From Desulfuromonadales bacterium C00003068 (GTDB lineage: Bacteria > Desulfobacterota > Desulfuromonadia > Desulfuromonadales > Desulfuromonadaceae), in NCBI GenBank assembly GCA_001751155.1, contig MAXR01000205.1:1-6009 (forward strand): a stretch of 6,009 nucleotides of DNA, read 5' to 3'. Position numbers and translations under genes: made by a program. Within the stretch, counting starts at the first letter, position 1. The number at the start of each line of letters is the position of its first letter. The notes beneath the pieces were generated by a model. That model did not search any database. It worked only from the letters and a program-made list of their open reading frames with translations, and had not been told where the DNA came from. This document shows, one piece after another, positions 1 through 6,009 of this stretch.

Positions 1-2637
1 GCAACGCTACTAGAAGTCGTTGCCGAAAAGACGGGTTACCCACAAGAGATGCTTGAACTCGATATGAGCCTCGATGCTGACCTTGGCATTGACTCCATTA
101 AACGCGTGGAGATCCTGTCGGCTATTCAGGAAAAACTACCTGAACTGCCAGCATTACAACCTGATCAACTCGGCAGCTTACAAACGCTACGCCAAATCGT
201 TGAAGCGATGGAGGTAAAATCATCATCAACAGAATCAAACACCGCACTGACAGAAACAGCGATCTTGGCACCTGCTCAATCGGCAGAGGCTAAATTACAT
301 CGACAAGTGATTTCTCTGCAAGAGGTAGAAACACATCGAGCTAGCGTATCACTGCATAAGAAAGCACCGATTTGGGTCGTTGATGATTGTTCGTCGCTAT
401 CAATTGAAGTTGTCAACCAACTCAATCTACGTGGGTTTAAAGCTGAACTTGTTAGCCCAAGCCACTCAGTAACGCCCGAAAGCCTTACTGCCTTGATTGT
501 ATTATCACCGCAGTTTGGCACCGATAGCCAATTTATAAGTGATGCATTTTCTTTAGTCCAACGCTGTGCTAGTGCGTTAAAGGACAATAGTTCAAGCGCC
601 GATAGCTGTTTGATGACAGTATCTCATTTAGATGGAATGTGTGGTTTCAATCGACAATCACCGATCATTGATCCACTCTCTGGTGGTTTAGCAGGTATCA
701 GCAAAACAGCACACCATGAATGGCCTGAGGTCTACTGTAAAGCGCTAGATCTCGGTGTTGATTTAGACGATAACCAACAAGTTGAAGCAATCATCGAAGA
801 ACTGCTATGTGTTGGTCCCTTAGAGGTCGCAGCAAACAAATCAGGTCGAATGACATTGGTATTACAGCAACAGGATCTACCTCAATCAGACTCATCACTC
901 AATTTATCTACAGATGATATTATCGTAATCAGTGGTGGCGCGCGAGGAGTAACAGCAGAGGTCGCGCATAGCTTAGCTCAATCAGGTCAGCCAACTCTGC
1001 TCCTCTTAGGTCGCAGTGAACTACCTGATGCTGAGCCTGCTTGGCTTTGTGCTACCAAGAGTGAAGCTGATGTAAAAAAAGCCATAATGGCGCACGCAGA
1101 TCAACCGATGAAACCTCGTCAATTAAATGATGCCTGCCAAAGTGCACTGAATAATCGAGAACTTCTTGAAAACATACAACGCCTAGAAGCAACTGGGTCA
1201 AAGGTCCTGTATCGCAGTGTCGATATTCGCGATGAACAAGCCGTGAATGAGATCATTCAACAAGCACGTGAATTTGGTACGATTCGTGGAATCATTCATG
1301 GTGCTGGCGTCCTTGCTGACAGAATGATTGAAGACAAAACAGCGGAACAGTTTGATCTTGTCTACTCGACAAAAATTGGCGGTTTGCAGGCTCTGCTTCA
1401 AGCAACTCACGCCGACCCACTCATCTTTATTGCCCTGTTTTCCTCGTCAACAGCACGCTTTGGTCGAACGGGACAAGTGGATTATGCGGTTGCCAACGAA
1501 GTGCTAAACAAGACTGCTCAAGCCCTCGCCCGACAACGGCAAGATTGTCGTATTGTTTCGATAAATTGGGGACCTTGGGATGGAGGCATGGTGACTCCTG
1601 CACTTAAGAAGATCTTTGCCGCTGAGGGGATAGACGTTATTGACTTACAGTGTGGTGCTGACTATTTATTAAAAGAACTCGCCCATTGTGATGATCATGT
1701 AGAAGTGGTTATTCTTGGCGGTGAAGGCGACCCTGCTAACACAAAGCCAACCGAAACGGCTGAAGTAACACACGAAGGTGCCCCTAGCACCTCAGTGTAT
1801 AATTTGAATGTAAATATCAATTCGATGCCATTTCTAGAGGACCACGTCATTAATGGCAAAGCTGTTGTGCCAATGGCAATAGTCGTTGAATGGTTAGCTC
1901 AAGGAGCATTACATAATCAACCAGGGCTTATTTTTCATGGTTTCAATAATTTAAGGGTTAAAAAGGGACTTCTTCTCGACCATAAAACACCCGTTGAGGT
2001 TGAACTCCGTTGCGGCAGTGTTGAAAACAGCGATGGGCAGTTTATTGTTCCCATGAGTATTTGCAACGCAGCCGATGGCAGCGTTTACACCAGTGCTGAT
2101 ATTGTTTTAACCACCAACCTACCACCACAAAGACCAAGTATGGAGCCACTGGTGATTGATGGAGGTGAAATCAATTCTAAGGATGAAATTTATTCAGCCG
2201 GCAAGCTATTTCATGGGCCATCGTTACAAGGCTTAACTCATGTAGTCGGCAACAATGTCGAAGGGATTATCGCCCTGTCAAATGTTGCTCCGATGCCTTC
2301 AAAGTGGATGAATAATCCACTAAGAAATCAATGGTTGGCTGACCCTCAGGCCCTAGATAGTAGCTTCCAAATGATGATACTTTGGAGCTTCTCACAAAAA
2401 AAACTTGGCTCATTACCATCGTATATTTCCGAATATCGTCAATTTTATGAACACTTTCCTGTTGGCTCAACGCGAATTCAATGTCGTGTGACGAAAGTAA
2501 ATAATCATAGTGCAACGGCAAATATCGACTTTATTGATGGTCAAAGTAGACAATTGATTGCCCGTATCAATGGCTATGAATGTACGATGACAGAAGGGTT
2601 GCAACAGGCGTTTTATAACAATAAGTTACATAAATAA
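1..2637 (+). CDS. pfaA: PfaA-type polyunsaturated fatty acid synthase, C-terminal part (last ACP, KR, DH); 5'-truncated by window edge
   Basis: This is the C-terminal 878 residues of a large cytoplasmic type I PUFA synthase subunit (residues counted from base 1; the frame is open to the edge, so the ATG at 49 is internal). Residues 1-70 are an acyl carrier domain; DLGIDSIKRVEIL carries the phosphopantetheine serine S32. A Ser/Thr/Ala-rich linker follows. Residues about 95-300 are the non-catalytic structural half of the ketoreductase. The catalytic half has the NADPH loop GGARGVT (312-318) and K458, S482, Y495, N499, spaced like those of characterised polyketide KRs. Residues about 600-860 are a double hot-dog dehydratase with HxxxGxxxxP (H615), FHGPSLQG (737-744) and DSSFQ (D786, Q790). 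ACP-KR-DH at the C-terminus is the known PfaA order (KS-MAT-tandem ACPs-KR-DH); the KS, MAT and other ACPs lie outside. A terminator follows instead of pfaB, which is atypical. A divergent Pfa-like secondary lipid synthase is the main alternative. Confidence 0.85.
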   Translation, partial: ATLLEVVAEKTGYPQEMLELDMSLDADLGIDSIKRVEILSAIQEKLPELPALQPDQLGSLQTLRQIVEAMEVKSSSTESNTALTETAILAPAQSAEAKLHRQVISLQEVETHRASVSLHKKAPIWVVDDCSSLSIEVVNQLNLRGFKAELVSPSHSVTPESLTALIVLSPQFGTDSQFISDAFSLVQRCASALKDNSSSADSCLMTVSHLDGMCGFNRQSPIIDPLSGGLAGISKTAHHEWPEVYCKALDLGVDLDDNQQVEAIIEELLCVGPLEVAANKSGRMTLVLQQQDLPQSDSSLNLSTDDIIVISGGARGVTAEVAHSLAQSGQPTLLLLGRSELPDAEPAWLCATKSEADVKKAIMAHADQPMKPRQLNDACQSALNNRELLENIQRLEATGSKVLYRSVDIRDEQAVNEIIQQAREFGTIRGIIHGAGVLADRMIEDKTAEQFDLVYSTKIGGLQALLQATHADPLIFIALFSSSTARFGRTGQVDYAVANEVLNKTAQALARQRQDCRIVSINWGPWDGGMVTPALKKIFAAEGIDVIDLQCGADYLLKELAHCDDHVEVVILGGEGDPANTKPTETAEVTHEGAPSTSVYNLNVNINSMPFLEDHVINGKAVVPMAIVVEWLAQGALHNQPGLIFHGFNNLRVKKGLLLDHKTPVEVELRCGSVENSDGQFIVPMSICNAADGSVYTSADIVLTTNLPPQRPSMEPLVIDGGEINSKDEIYSAGKLFHGPSLQGLTHVVGNNVEGIIALSNVAPMPSKWMNNPLRNQWLADPQALDSSFQMMILWSFSQKKLGSLPSYISEYRQFYEHFPVGSTRIQCRVTKVNNHSATANIDFIDGQSRQLIARINGYECTMTEGLQQAFYNNKLHK

Positions 2638-2670
2638 TTATTACTGCCTATTCGGTATTATTTCTCACAT

Positions 2671-2702
2671 AAAAGCCCTGCTCATTTAGTAGGGCTTTTT
2701 TT
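2671..2702 (+). terminator. Rho-independent terminator of the pfaA-like unit
   Basis: A 12-bp stem pairs 2671-2682 (AAAAGCCCTGCT) with 2688-2699 (AGTAGGGCTTTT), with one G-T wobble at 2680/2690 and a 5-base loop CATTT (2683-2687). The 3' arm runs into seven T residues (2696-2702). It lies 33 bases after the pfaA-like stop codon. The A-rich 5' arm could give weak termination on the opposite strand, but no minus-strand gene is nearby. The T tract ends only 15 bases before the next start codon. Confidence 0.9.
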
Positions 2703-2717
2703 AAATGGAAACCACGA

Positions 2718-3569
2718 ATGAAGACATACCATGATTGTATCCCCTGTTTTGTAAAGCAAACTATCAGTGTTTTAGAGATGATCAACTGTAACGACAACGA
2801 TTACGAAAAAATTCTACGCACTGTTTTACAGCATATGAGTCGCATAGATTTTCATCTCTCCCCTCCCGAAATGGCTCGAACTATTCATCGAATTATTCGC
2901 GAAACAAGTGGCAATGCCGATCCATTTAGTGATGAAAAAAAACGCGACCAAAACTTGGCGTTACAGGTGCTGCCACAACTTGAACAAAATATGCTGTTAT
3001 CAGATGATCCCTTTAAATCAGCAATCCTTTTAGCGATAGCCGGCAACAGTATTGACCATGGTGTTTATCATGATTTGTCTGAGCTACAGGTCTTGGATGC
3101 TTTAGAACAAGGGCTTCATGTCCCGCTCATTGGTGATACCGATCAATTTGTAAGTGCCATTGATCAAGCTGAATCAATTTTATATTTAGCTGATAATGCT
3201 GGAGAGATTGTTCTCGATAAATTGTTACTCCACCAGTTACCCTTAGAGAAAACCACCTTTGTCGTTCGTGGTGGCCCCATCCTAAATGATGCTCTAATGG
3301 CCGATGCAGAACACGCTGGAATAACAGAACTTGTTCCCGTGATTGACAATGGAGATGACGCACCTGGGACCTTGCTTAAGTATTGCAGTAAAGAGTTTCA
3401 AGAGAAGTTTATGCATGCTGACCTCATCATTGCTAAAGGACAAGGCAATTATGAAACGCTCAGTGATGTAGAAGGAAATATCTTCTTTTTATTAAAAGCG
3501 AAATGCAGTGTTGTCGCAAAAAATATTGGTTGCCAAATCGGCAGCGCAATCCTCTACCATAGAGATTGA
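2718..3569 (+). CDS. DUF89 / ARMT1-like family protein (putative metal-dependent damage-control phosphatase)
   Basis: A 283-residue, probably cytosolic protein matching the compact archaeal/bacterial branch of DUF89. Visible signatures are an N-terminal CxxC (C7, C10, in YHDCIPCF), AGNSID (108-113), DNAGEIVLD (159-167), RGGPILND (184-191), KGQGNYE (240-246) and LKAKC (259-263). In the family, the Asp/Asn of the DNAGE block and nearby acidic residues bind a divalent metal, and characterised members dephosphorylate sugar phosphates or damaged phosphometabolites. The substrate here cannot be told from sequence. No signal peptide or membrane segment is seen, and the length is that of an intact member. 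The start at 2718 gives the conserved N-terminus, but only a weak GGAA (2707-2710) serves as ribosome site. The gene sits 15 bases after the terminator T tract and I find no convincing promoter of its own. The next gene follows in the same direction after 46 bases, so the two may be co-transcribed. Confidence 0.85.
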   Translation: MKTYHDCIPCFVKQTISVLEMINCNDNDYEKILRTVLQHMSRIDFHLSPPEMARTIHRIIRETSGNADPFSDEKKRDQNLALQVLPQLEQNMLLSDDPFKSAILLAIAGNSIDHGVYHDLSELQVLDALEQGLHVPLIGDTDQFVSAIDQAESILYLADNAGEIVLDKLLLHQLPLEKTTFVVRGGPILNDALMADAEHAGITELVPVIDNGDDAPGTLLKYCSKEFQEKFMHADLIIAKGQGNYETLSDVEGNIFFLLKAKCSVVAKNIGCQIGSAILYHRD

Positions 3570-3600
3570 CAAGTCGTAAATTAAAAGGTCATTCACCCAT

Positions 3601-3609
3601 AAGGAAGGG
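3601..3609 (+). promoter_or_regulatory. Strong Shine-Dalgarno for the LURP-one-like gene
   Basis: AAGGAAGGG lies 6 bases before the ATG at 3616 (AAGGA is 10 and GAAGG 7 bases away). It fixes that start codon and suggests efficient, independent translation, in contrast to the weak site of the gene before it. Confidence 0.75.
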
Positions 3610-3615
3610 ACAACA

Positions 3616-4203
3616 ATGAACGCAGCTCTTAATCACAATTTATATCTGGTTAAAGAACATGTCGGTATGTTTAAAGCGGCAAATAACTATGATATTTACG
3701 ATCCAGAATCAGGTCAAATTATGATGGAATGTCGTGAAGATCAACTCGGCATTTTTACCAAGATGTTGCGTTTTACTGATTACAAAAGAATGACACCTTT
3801 TGATGTTAAAATTAAAACACCTGAAGGGGGACAATTAATTCGTGTCAAAAGAGGTATTTCCATTTTCTTGTCTAAAGTGGAGGTGTTTGATGAACACGAT
3901 CAATTGATTGGTATGTTCAAGCAAAAGCTATTCTCTATTGGCGGCGCATTCACTGTTTTTGATGCCAACGAGTCCGCAGTATGTCAGTTAAAAGGGAAAT
4001 GGACAGGTTGGGATTTTAAATTCTTAAATGATGAAATAGAGATGGCTCATGTTGCAAAAAAATGGGCAGGGATTGGCAAGGAGATGTTCACCAGTGCTGA
4101 CAACTATGTTTTACAAATCTCTGATAGCGTCGCCAAGGATGATGTCGCTCGCCAACTCATTGTCGCGGCAGTGATGTGCATTGATATGGTACTAAAAGAA
4201 TAA
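3616..4203 (+). CDS. LURP-one-related / phospholipid scramblase-like (Tubby C-terminal fold) protein
   Basis: A 195-residue protein made mostly of predicted beta strands and ending in a hydrophobic helix (about 175-194). This is the pattern of the LURP-one-related/scramblase superfamily: a 12-strand barrel enclosing a central C-terminal helix. Supporting segments are YDIYDPESGQIMMECRE (25-41), the VKRG-to-VFDEHDQLIG strand pair (77-99), FKQKLFSIGGAFTVFDA (101-117), LKGKWTGWDFKF (125-136) and the final RQLIVAAVMCIDMVLKE (179-195). The C-terminal hydrophobic stretch is probably the buried barrel helix, not a membrane anchor, and no signal peptide is visible. Bacterial members such as Bacillus YxjI are poorly understood; lipid or membrane association is suspected from eukaryotic scramblases and is unproven. 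It follows the DUF89 gene by 46 bases and converges on rmuC with a 12-base gap. Family assignment is fairly secure; function is unknown. Confidence 0.75.
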   Translation: MNAALNHNLYLVKEHVGMFKAANNYDIYDPESGQIMMECREDQLGIFTKMLRFTDYKRMTPFDVKIKTPEGGQLIRVKRGISIFLSKVEVFDEHDQLIGMFKQKLFSIGGAFTVFDANESAVCQLKGKWTGWDFKFLNDEIEMAHVAKKWAGIGKEMFTSADNYVLQISDSVAKDDVARQLIVAAVMCIDMVLKE

Positions 4204-4215
4204 AAGTTTCTTTTG

Positions 4216-5715
4216 CTACAAATCAAGTTCACCATCTAAGGTCGCTGCTAATTCAGATTTTTCCAAAATTGTTTTAGATAGCGGCTTTCGTACTTTAACA
4301 CCAAGTTCAACAAAACGATTAGCCTGGCTGATCAGGTTACCTCTTCCTTGGGTTAATTTTGTCATCGCCGCTGCATAAGTACTCTCTACCGTTGCCAACT
4401 GTAGGCCAAGTTTTTCCATGTCATCAACAAAGCCCCGTAACTTGTCATAAATTGCTCCAGCACGTTCAGCGATAACCTGAGCGTTGTTGTTCTGTCTTTC
4501 ATAACGCCAAATATTTTCGATTGTACGCAGTGTCGCAAGCAAAGTTGTTGGTGCAACAACGACAATCCGTCGCTCAAAAGCATGGTTAAACAAAGAATCA
4601 TCGGCTTGAAAAGCAACCATGAACGCAGATTCAATAGGCATAAAGAGTAAAACAAAATCAAGAGAGTTGATGCCGACCAAACTCGAATAATCTTTTTCAC
4701 TCAATGTTGTAATGTGCTGTTTAACAGCCAACACGTGTTGCTGTAAGGCGTGTTGACGAAGATTTGCATCTTCCTCATTACAATAGCGTTCATAAGCCAC
4801 AAGAGACACCTTCGAATCAATAATCACATCTTTATTCTCAGGCAGATGAACAATAACGTCTGGTTTTAATAGTCGATTATCCGCATCGCGAAAAGCCCCT
4901 TGAGCATCATATTCTATTCCAGCTCTTAAGCCTGACTGTTCAAGGACACGTTGTAAAACAAGTTCACCCCAATTACCTTGAGTCTTATTGTCACCTTTCA
5001 AAGCACGTGTCAAATTGACAGCCTCACGGTTCATCTCAATATTGAGTTGACGTAGGTGACTTAACTCTTGTTTTAAGGATGATCTATCGCGAACATCACT
5101 AACATAGACCTCATCAACCTTCTTTTTGAAATCATGCAATTGATCACGAAATGGATTCAGAATACCCTGTATTTGCTGACTACTTTGTTCAGAAAAACGA
5201 CGTTCCTTGGCTTCAAATATTTCATGCGCTAGACCTTTGAACTGCTCCGACAGTGTGTTTTTCGCATCACTAAGCAGTTGAATCTTTTCCTCATTCTGAT
5301 GTTGCTGTTCGTCTAACCGAGTTGATAATGTTGCGATTTGACACTGCTTCGCCATTAATTGAGAACGTAGATCAATGAGCTCACTGTCCCGTTGGTGCGA
5401 TAATTCAAGCGCTTTCTCAAGGTGATTATTTGCTTCTTGTTGTCGAACATGATCAATACGCAGGTTTTGAATTTGCACCTGTTGCTGTTCTATCGATTCA
5501 TTCGACACCTTCAGCTCATTCTCAACAGCATGCAAAAGGAGTAATTGTGCCATGGCTTCATCTCGTTCACGCAAATGAAGGTTAAGTAAGCGGTTTTTGT
5601 GGCGCAAATTAATTGTAAGGTAAATGGTCAAAATCGTTAGAAGTACAAAGAATAAGATTGCAATGTGGTATCCGAAGCCAAGAGAAGACCATTGGTTTAG
5701 TGCTTCTAAAATCAT
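4216..5715 (-). CDS. rmuC: RmuC family DNA recombination protein (predicted nuclease)
   Basis: A full-length 499-residue RmuC. Residues about 15-36 form an N-terminal membrane segment that anchors the protein, leaving the rest probably cytoplasmic. Residues about 42-205 are Gln/Glu/Leu-rich coiled coil. The conserved RmuC domain (about 205-475) contains TQGNWGE (245-251), LKPDVIVHLP (283-292), VIIDSKVS (297-304) and LLFMPIE (356-362). E251, D286 and the D300-S-K302 pair resemble a PD-(D/E)XK nuclease centre, as proposed for the family. In E. coli, RmuC limits inversion at short inverted repeats; the biochemical activity is only predicted. The ATG at 5713-5715 overlaps the TGA of the upstream thioesterase gene (ATGA). 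No strong Shine-Dalgarno precedes it, which suggests translational coupling and transcription from a promoter beyond the window. The stop is TAG at 4216-4218, 12 bases from the convergent gene. Confidence 0.95.
   Translation of the reverse strand: MILEALNQWSSLGFGYHIAILFFVLLTILTIYLTINLRHKNRLLNLHLRERDEAMAQLLLLHAVENELKVSNESIEQQQVQIQNLRIDHVRQQEANNHLEKALELSHQRDSELIDLRSQLMAKQCQIATLSTRLDEQQHQNEEKIQLLSDAKNTLSEQFKGLAHEIFEAKERRFSEQSSQQIQGILNPFRDQLHDFKKKVDEVYVSDVRDRSSLKQELSHLRQLNIEMNREAVNLTRALKGDNKTQGNWGELVLQRVLEQSGLRAGIEYDAQGAFRDADNRLLKPDVIVHLPENKDVIIDSKVSLVAYERYCNEEDANLRQHALQQHVLAVKQHITTLSEKDYSSLVGINSLDFVLLFMPIESAFMVAFQADDSLFNHAFERRIVVVAPTTLLATLRTIENIWRYERQNNNAQVIAERAGAIYDKLRGFVDDMEKLGLQLATVESTYAAAMTKLTQGRGNLISQANRFVELGVKVRKPLSKTILEKSELAATLDGELDL
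5712..5715 (-). other. ATGA stop/start overlap coupling thioesterase and rmuC
   Basis: Read on the minus strand, bases 5715-5712 are ATGA: the ATG starts rmuC and the TGA ends the thioesterase gene. Such 4-base overlaps usually mean one mRNA, with ribosomes terminating and re-initiating on the next gene. The sequence before the rmuC start holds only a poor ribosome-binding match, which fits re-initiation. Confidence 0.8.
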
Positions 5716-6009
5716 CTTGGCTCACAAGGTTGAATTGGACGTTTTGAGATCTTAAATGTGGCATTCATAGTCATAACGATACGCTGCTTTTCATCTTCAA
5801 TAGCAACAGAAGAGTGCCACAATCGTTCTTCAATCTGCTTAACTTCACTTCGAGCAGTAACAATACCCTGTACGACGGGATGATGAAACTCGACATTTAT
5901 ATCGATGGTGGCAAAATGAGTCCCTGGAGAAAGAATACTTTTTATAGCCATAACTGCTGCGGTATCAGCAAGGCTGACTAAAGCTCCACCGTGGAGTAAA
6001 TTACCACCA
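5712..6009 (-). CDS. PaaI-type hot-dog fold acyl-CoA thioesterase, C-terminal part; 5' end beyond window
   Basis: The frame is open to the window edge and encodes the last 98 residues of a hot-dog thioesterase (codons in phase from 6008). The first visible residues are GGNLLHGGALVSLADTAA. HGG followed nine residues after its His by Asp (H6, D15) is the signature of the PaaI/YbgC-like 4HBT group, where the Asp acts with a backbone oxyanion site in hydrolysing acyl-CoA thioesters. Strands typical of the second half of the fold follow, from THFATIDINVEFHHPV (about 30-45) to a final MTMNATFKISK segment. About 40-50 N-terminal residues should lie outside. The ATG at 5949-5951 is not the true start, since the catalytic motif lies upstream of it in the same frame. 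The substrate is unknown: aryl- or medium-chain acyl-CoA is usual for this group. It overlaps rmuC by four bases and is co-directional with it. Confidence 0.85.
   Translation of the reverse strand, partial: GGNLLHGGALVSLADTAAVMAIKSILSPGTHFATIDINVEFHHPVVQGIVTARSEVKQIEERLWHSSVAIEDEKQRIVMTMNATFKISKRPIQPCEPR

Noticed and set aside
49..51. ATG at 49 as the true start of the first gene
   Set aside because: The frame is open to base 1 and the residues before it (TLLEVVAEKTGYP) are helix 1 of the acyl carrier domain, so this Met is internal to a much larger protein.
180..300. Ser/Thr/Ala-rich stretch after the carrier domain as a possible low-complexity insertion or repeat
   Set aside because: Flexible linkers of this composition are normal between ACP and KR domains of PUFA synthases, and no direct DNA repeat is visible.
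2656..2661. TATTAT as a -10 element for the DUF89 gene
   Set aside because: No -35 match lies 16-18 bases upstream; AT-rich intergenic sequence gives such hexamers by chance.
2935..2942. Run of eight A residues in the DUF89 gene as a programmed frameshift site
   Set aside because: The protein reads intact through it with all family motifs in one frame, and there is no alternative-frame product or downstream stimulatory hairpin that I can see. A similar A8 run at 2396-2403 in the pfaA-like gene is equally unremarkable.
3566..3594. TTGACA (3566-3571), a perfect -35 hexamer overlapping the DUF89 stop codon, as a promoter for the LURP-one-like gene
   Set aside because: At 16-18 bases downstream the sequence is GTCATTCA, with no acceptable -10 element and no extended -10. 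It may be chance.
4194..4214. AAAAGAA/TTCTTTT inverted repeat as a bidirectional terminator
   Set aside because: The stem has a single G-C pair and no useful stability; it lacks the GC-rich core of a real intrinsic terminator.
4386..4700. Minus-strand open frame of about 100 codons inside rmuC
   Set aside because: It overlaps the conserved RmuC domain in another frame, has no ribosome site or recognisable motif, and looks like a frame shadow. The same applies to the short minus-strand frames inside the pfaA-like and DUF89 genes.
1..6009. Mobile element, CRISPR array, tRNA/rRNA or phage signatures
   Set aside because: No transposase, integrase, terminal inverted repeats, spaced direct repeats or RNA gene patterns were found on either strand; nearly every base is in a recognisable protein gene.

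Overview
The window comes from a moderately AT-rich bacterial genome. The best guess is a marine gammaproteobacterium of the Vibrionales/Alteromonadales/Psychromonas type. That guess rests on a PfaA-type polyunsaturated fatty acid (PUFA) synthase together with an rmuC gene, and it is an inference from gene content; no rRNA or other taxonomic marker is present. All five protein genes are tightly packed, and no gap exceeds about 80 bases.

Layout: (1) Bases 1-2637, plus strand, hold the 3' third of a giant PfaA-like synthase, comprising the last acyl carrier protein, a ketoreductase and a C-terminal dehydratase-like double hot-dog. Every catalytic residue I can place is intact. (2) A strong intrinsic terminator at 2671-2702 closes that transcription unit. 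(3) At 2718-3569, plus strand, there is a DUF89/ARMT1-like putative metal-dependent phosphatase. It is followed after 46 bases by (4) a LURP-one/scramblase-like (Tubby C-terminal fold) protein at 3616-4203, plus strand. (5) Converging on these from the right is a minus-strand pair: a PaaI-type hot-dog thioesterase, cut by the window edge, whose stop codon overlaps the start of (6) rmuC by four bases (ATGA).

How they fit together: the PfaA fragment belongs to the PUFA synthase that builds EPA/DHA-like acyl chains by iterative condensation, ketoreduction and dehydration on tandem carrier domains. In well-known clusters pfaA is followed directly by pfaB, pfaC and pfaD. Here the gene ends at a terminator and is followed by unrelated genes, so the partners must lie upstream or elsewhere, or this is a non-canonical Pfa-like synthase. 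The DUF89 and LURP-like genes may form a small two-gene operon. The thioesterase and rmuC are almost certainly co-transcribed and probably translationally coupled. I see no rRNA, tRNA, CRISPR array, insertion sequence, phage gene or attachment site. I found no clear evidence of a wholly new system. The most notable points are the unusual end of the pfaA unit, the scramblase-like and thioesterase genes near a lipid synthase, and the thioesterase-rmuC coupling.
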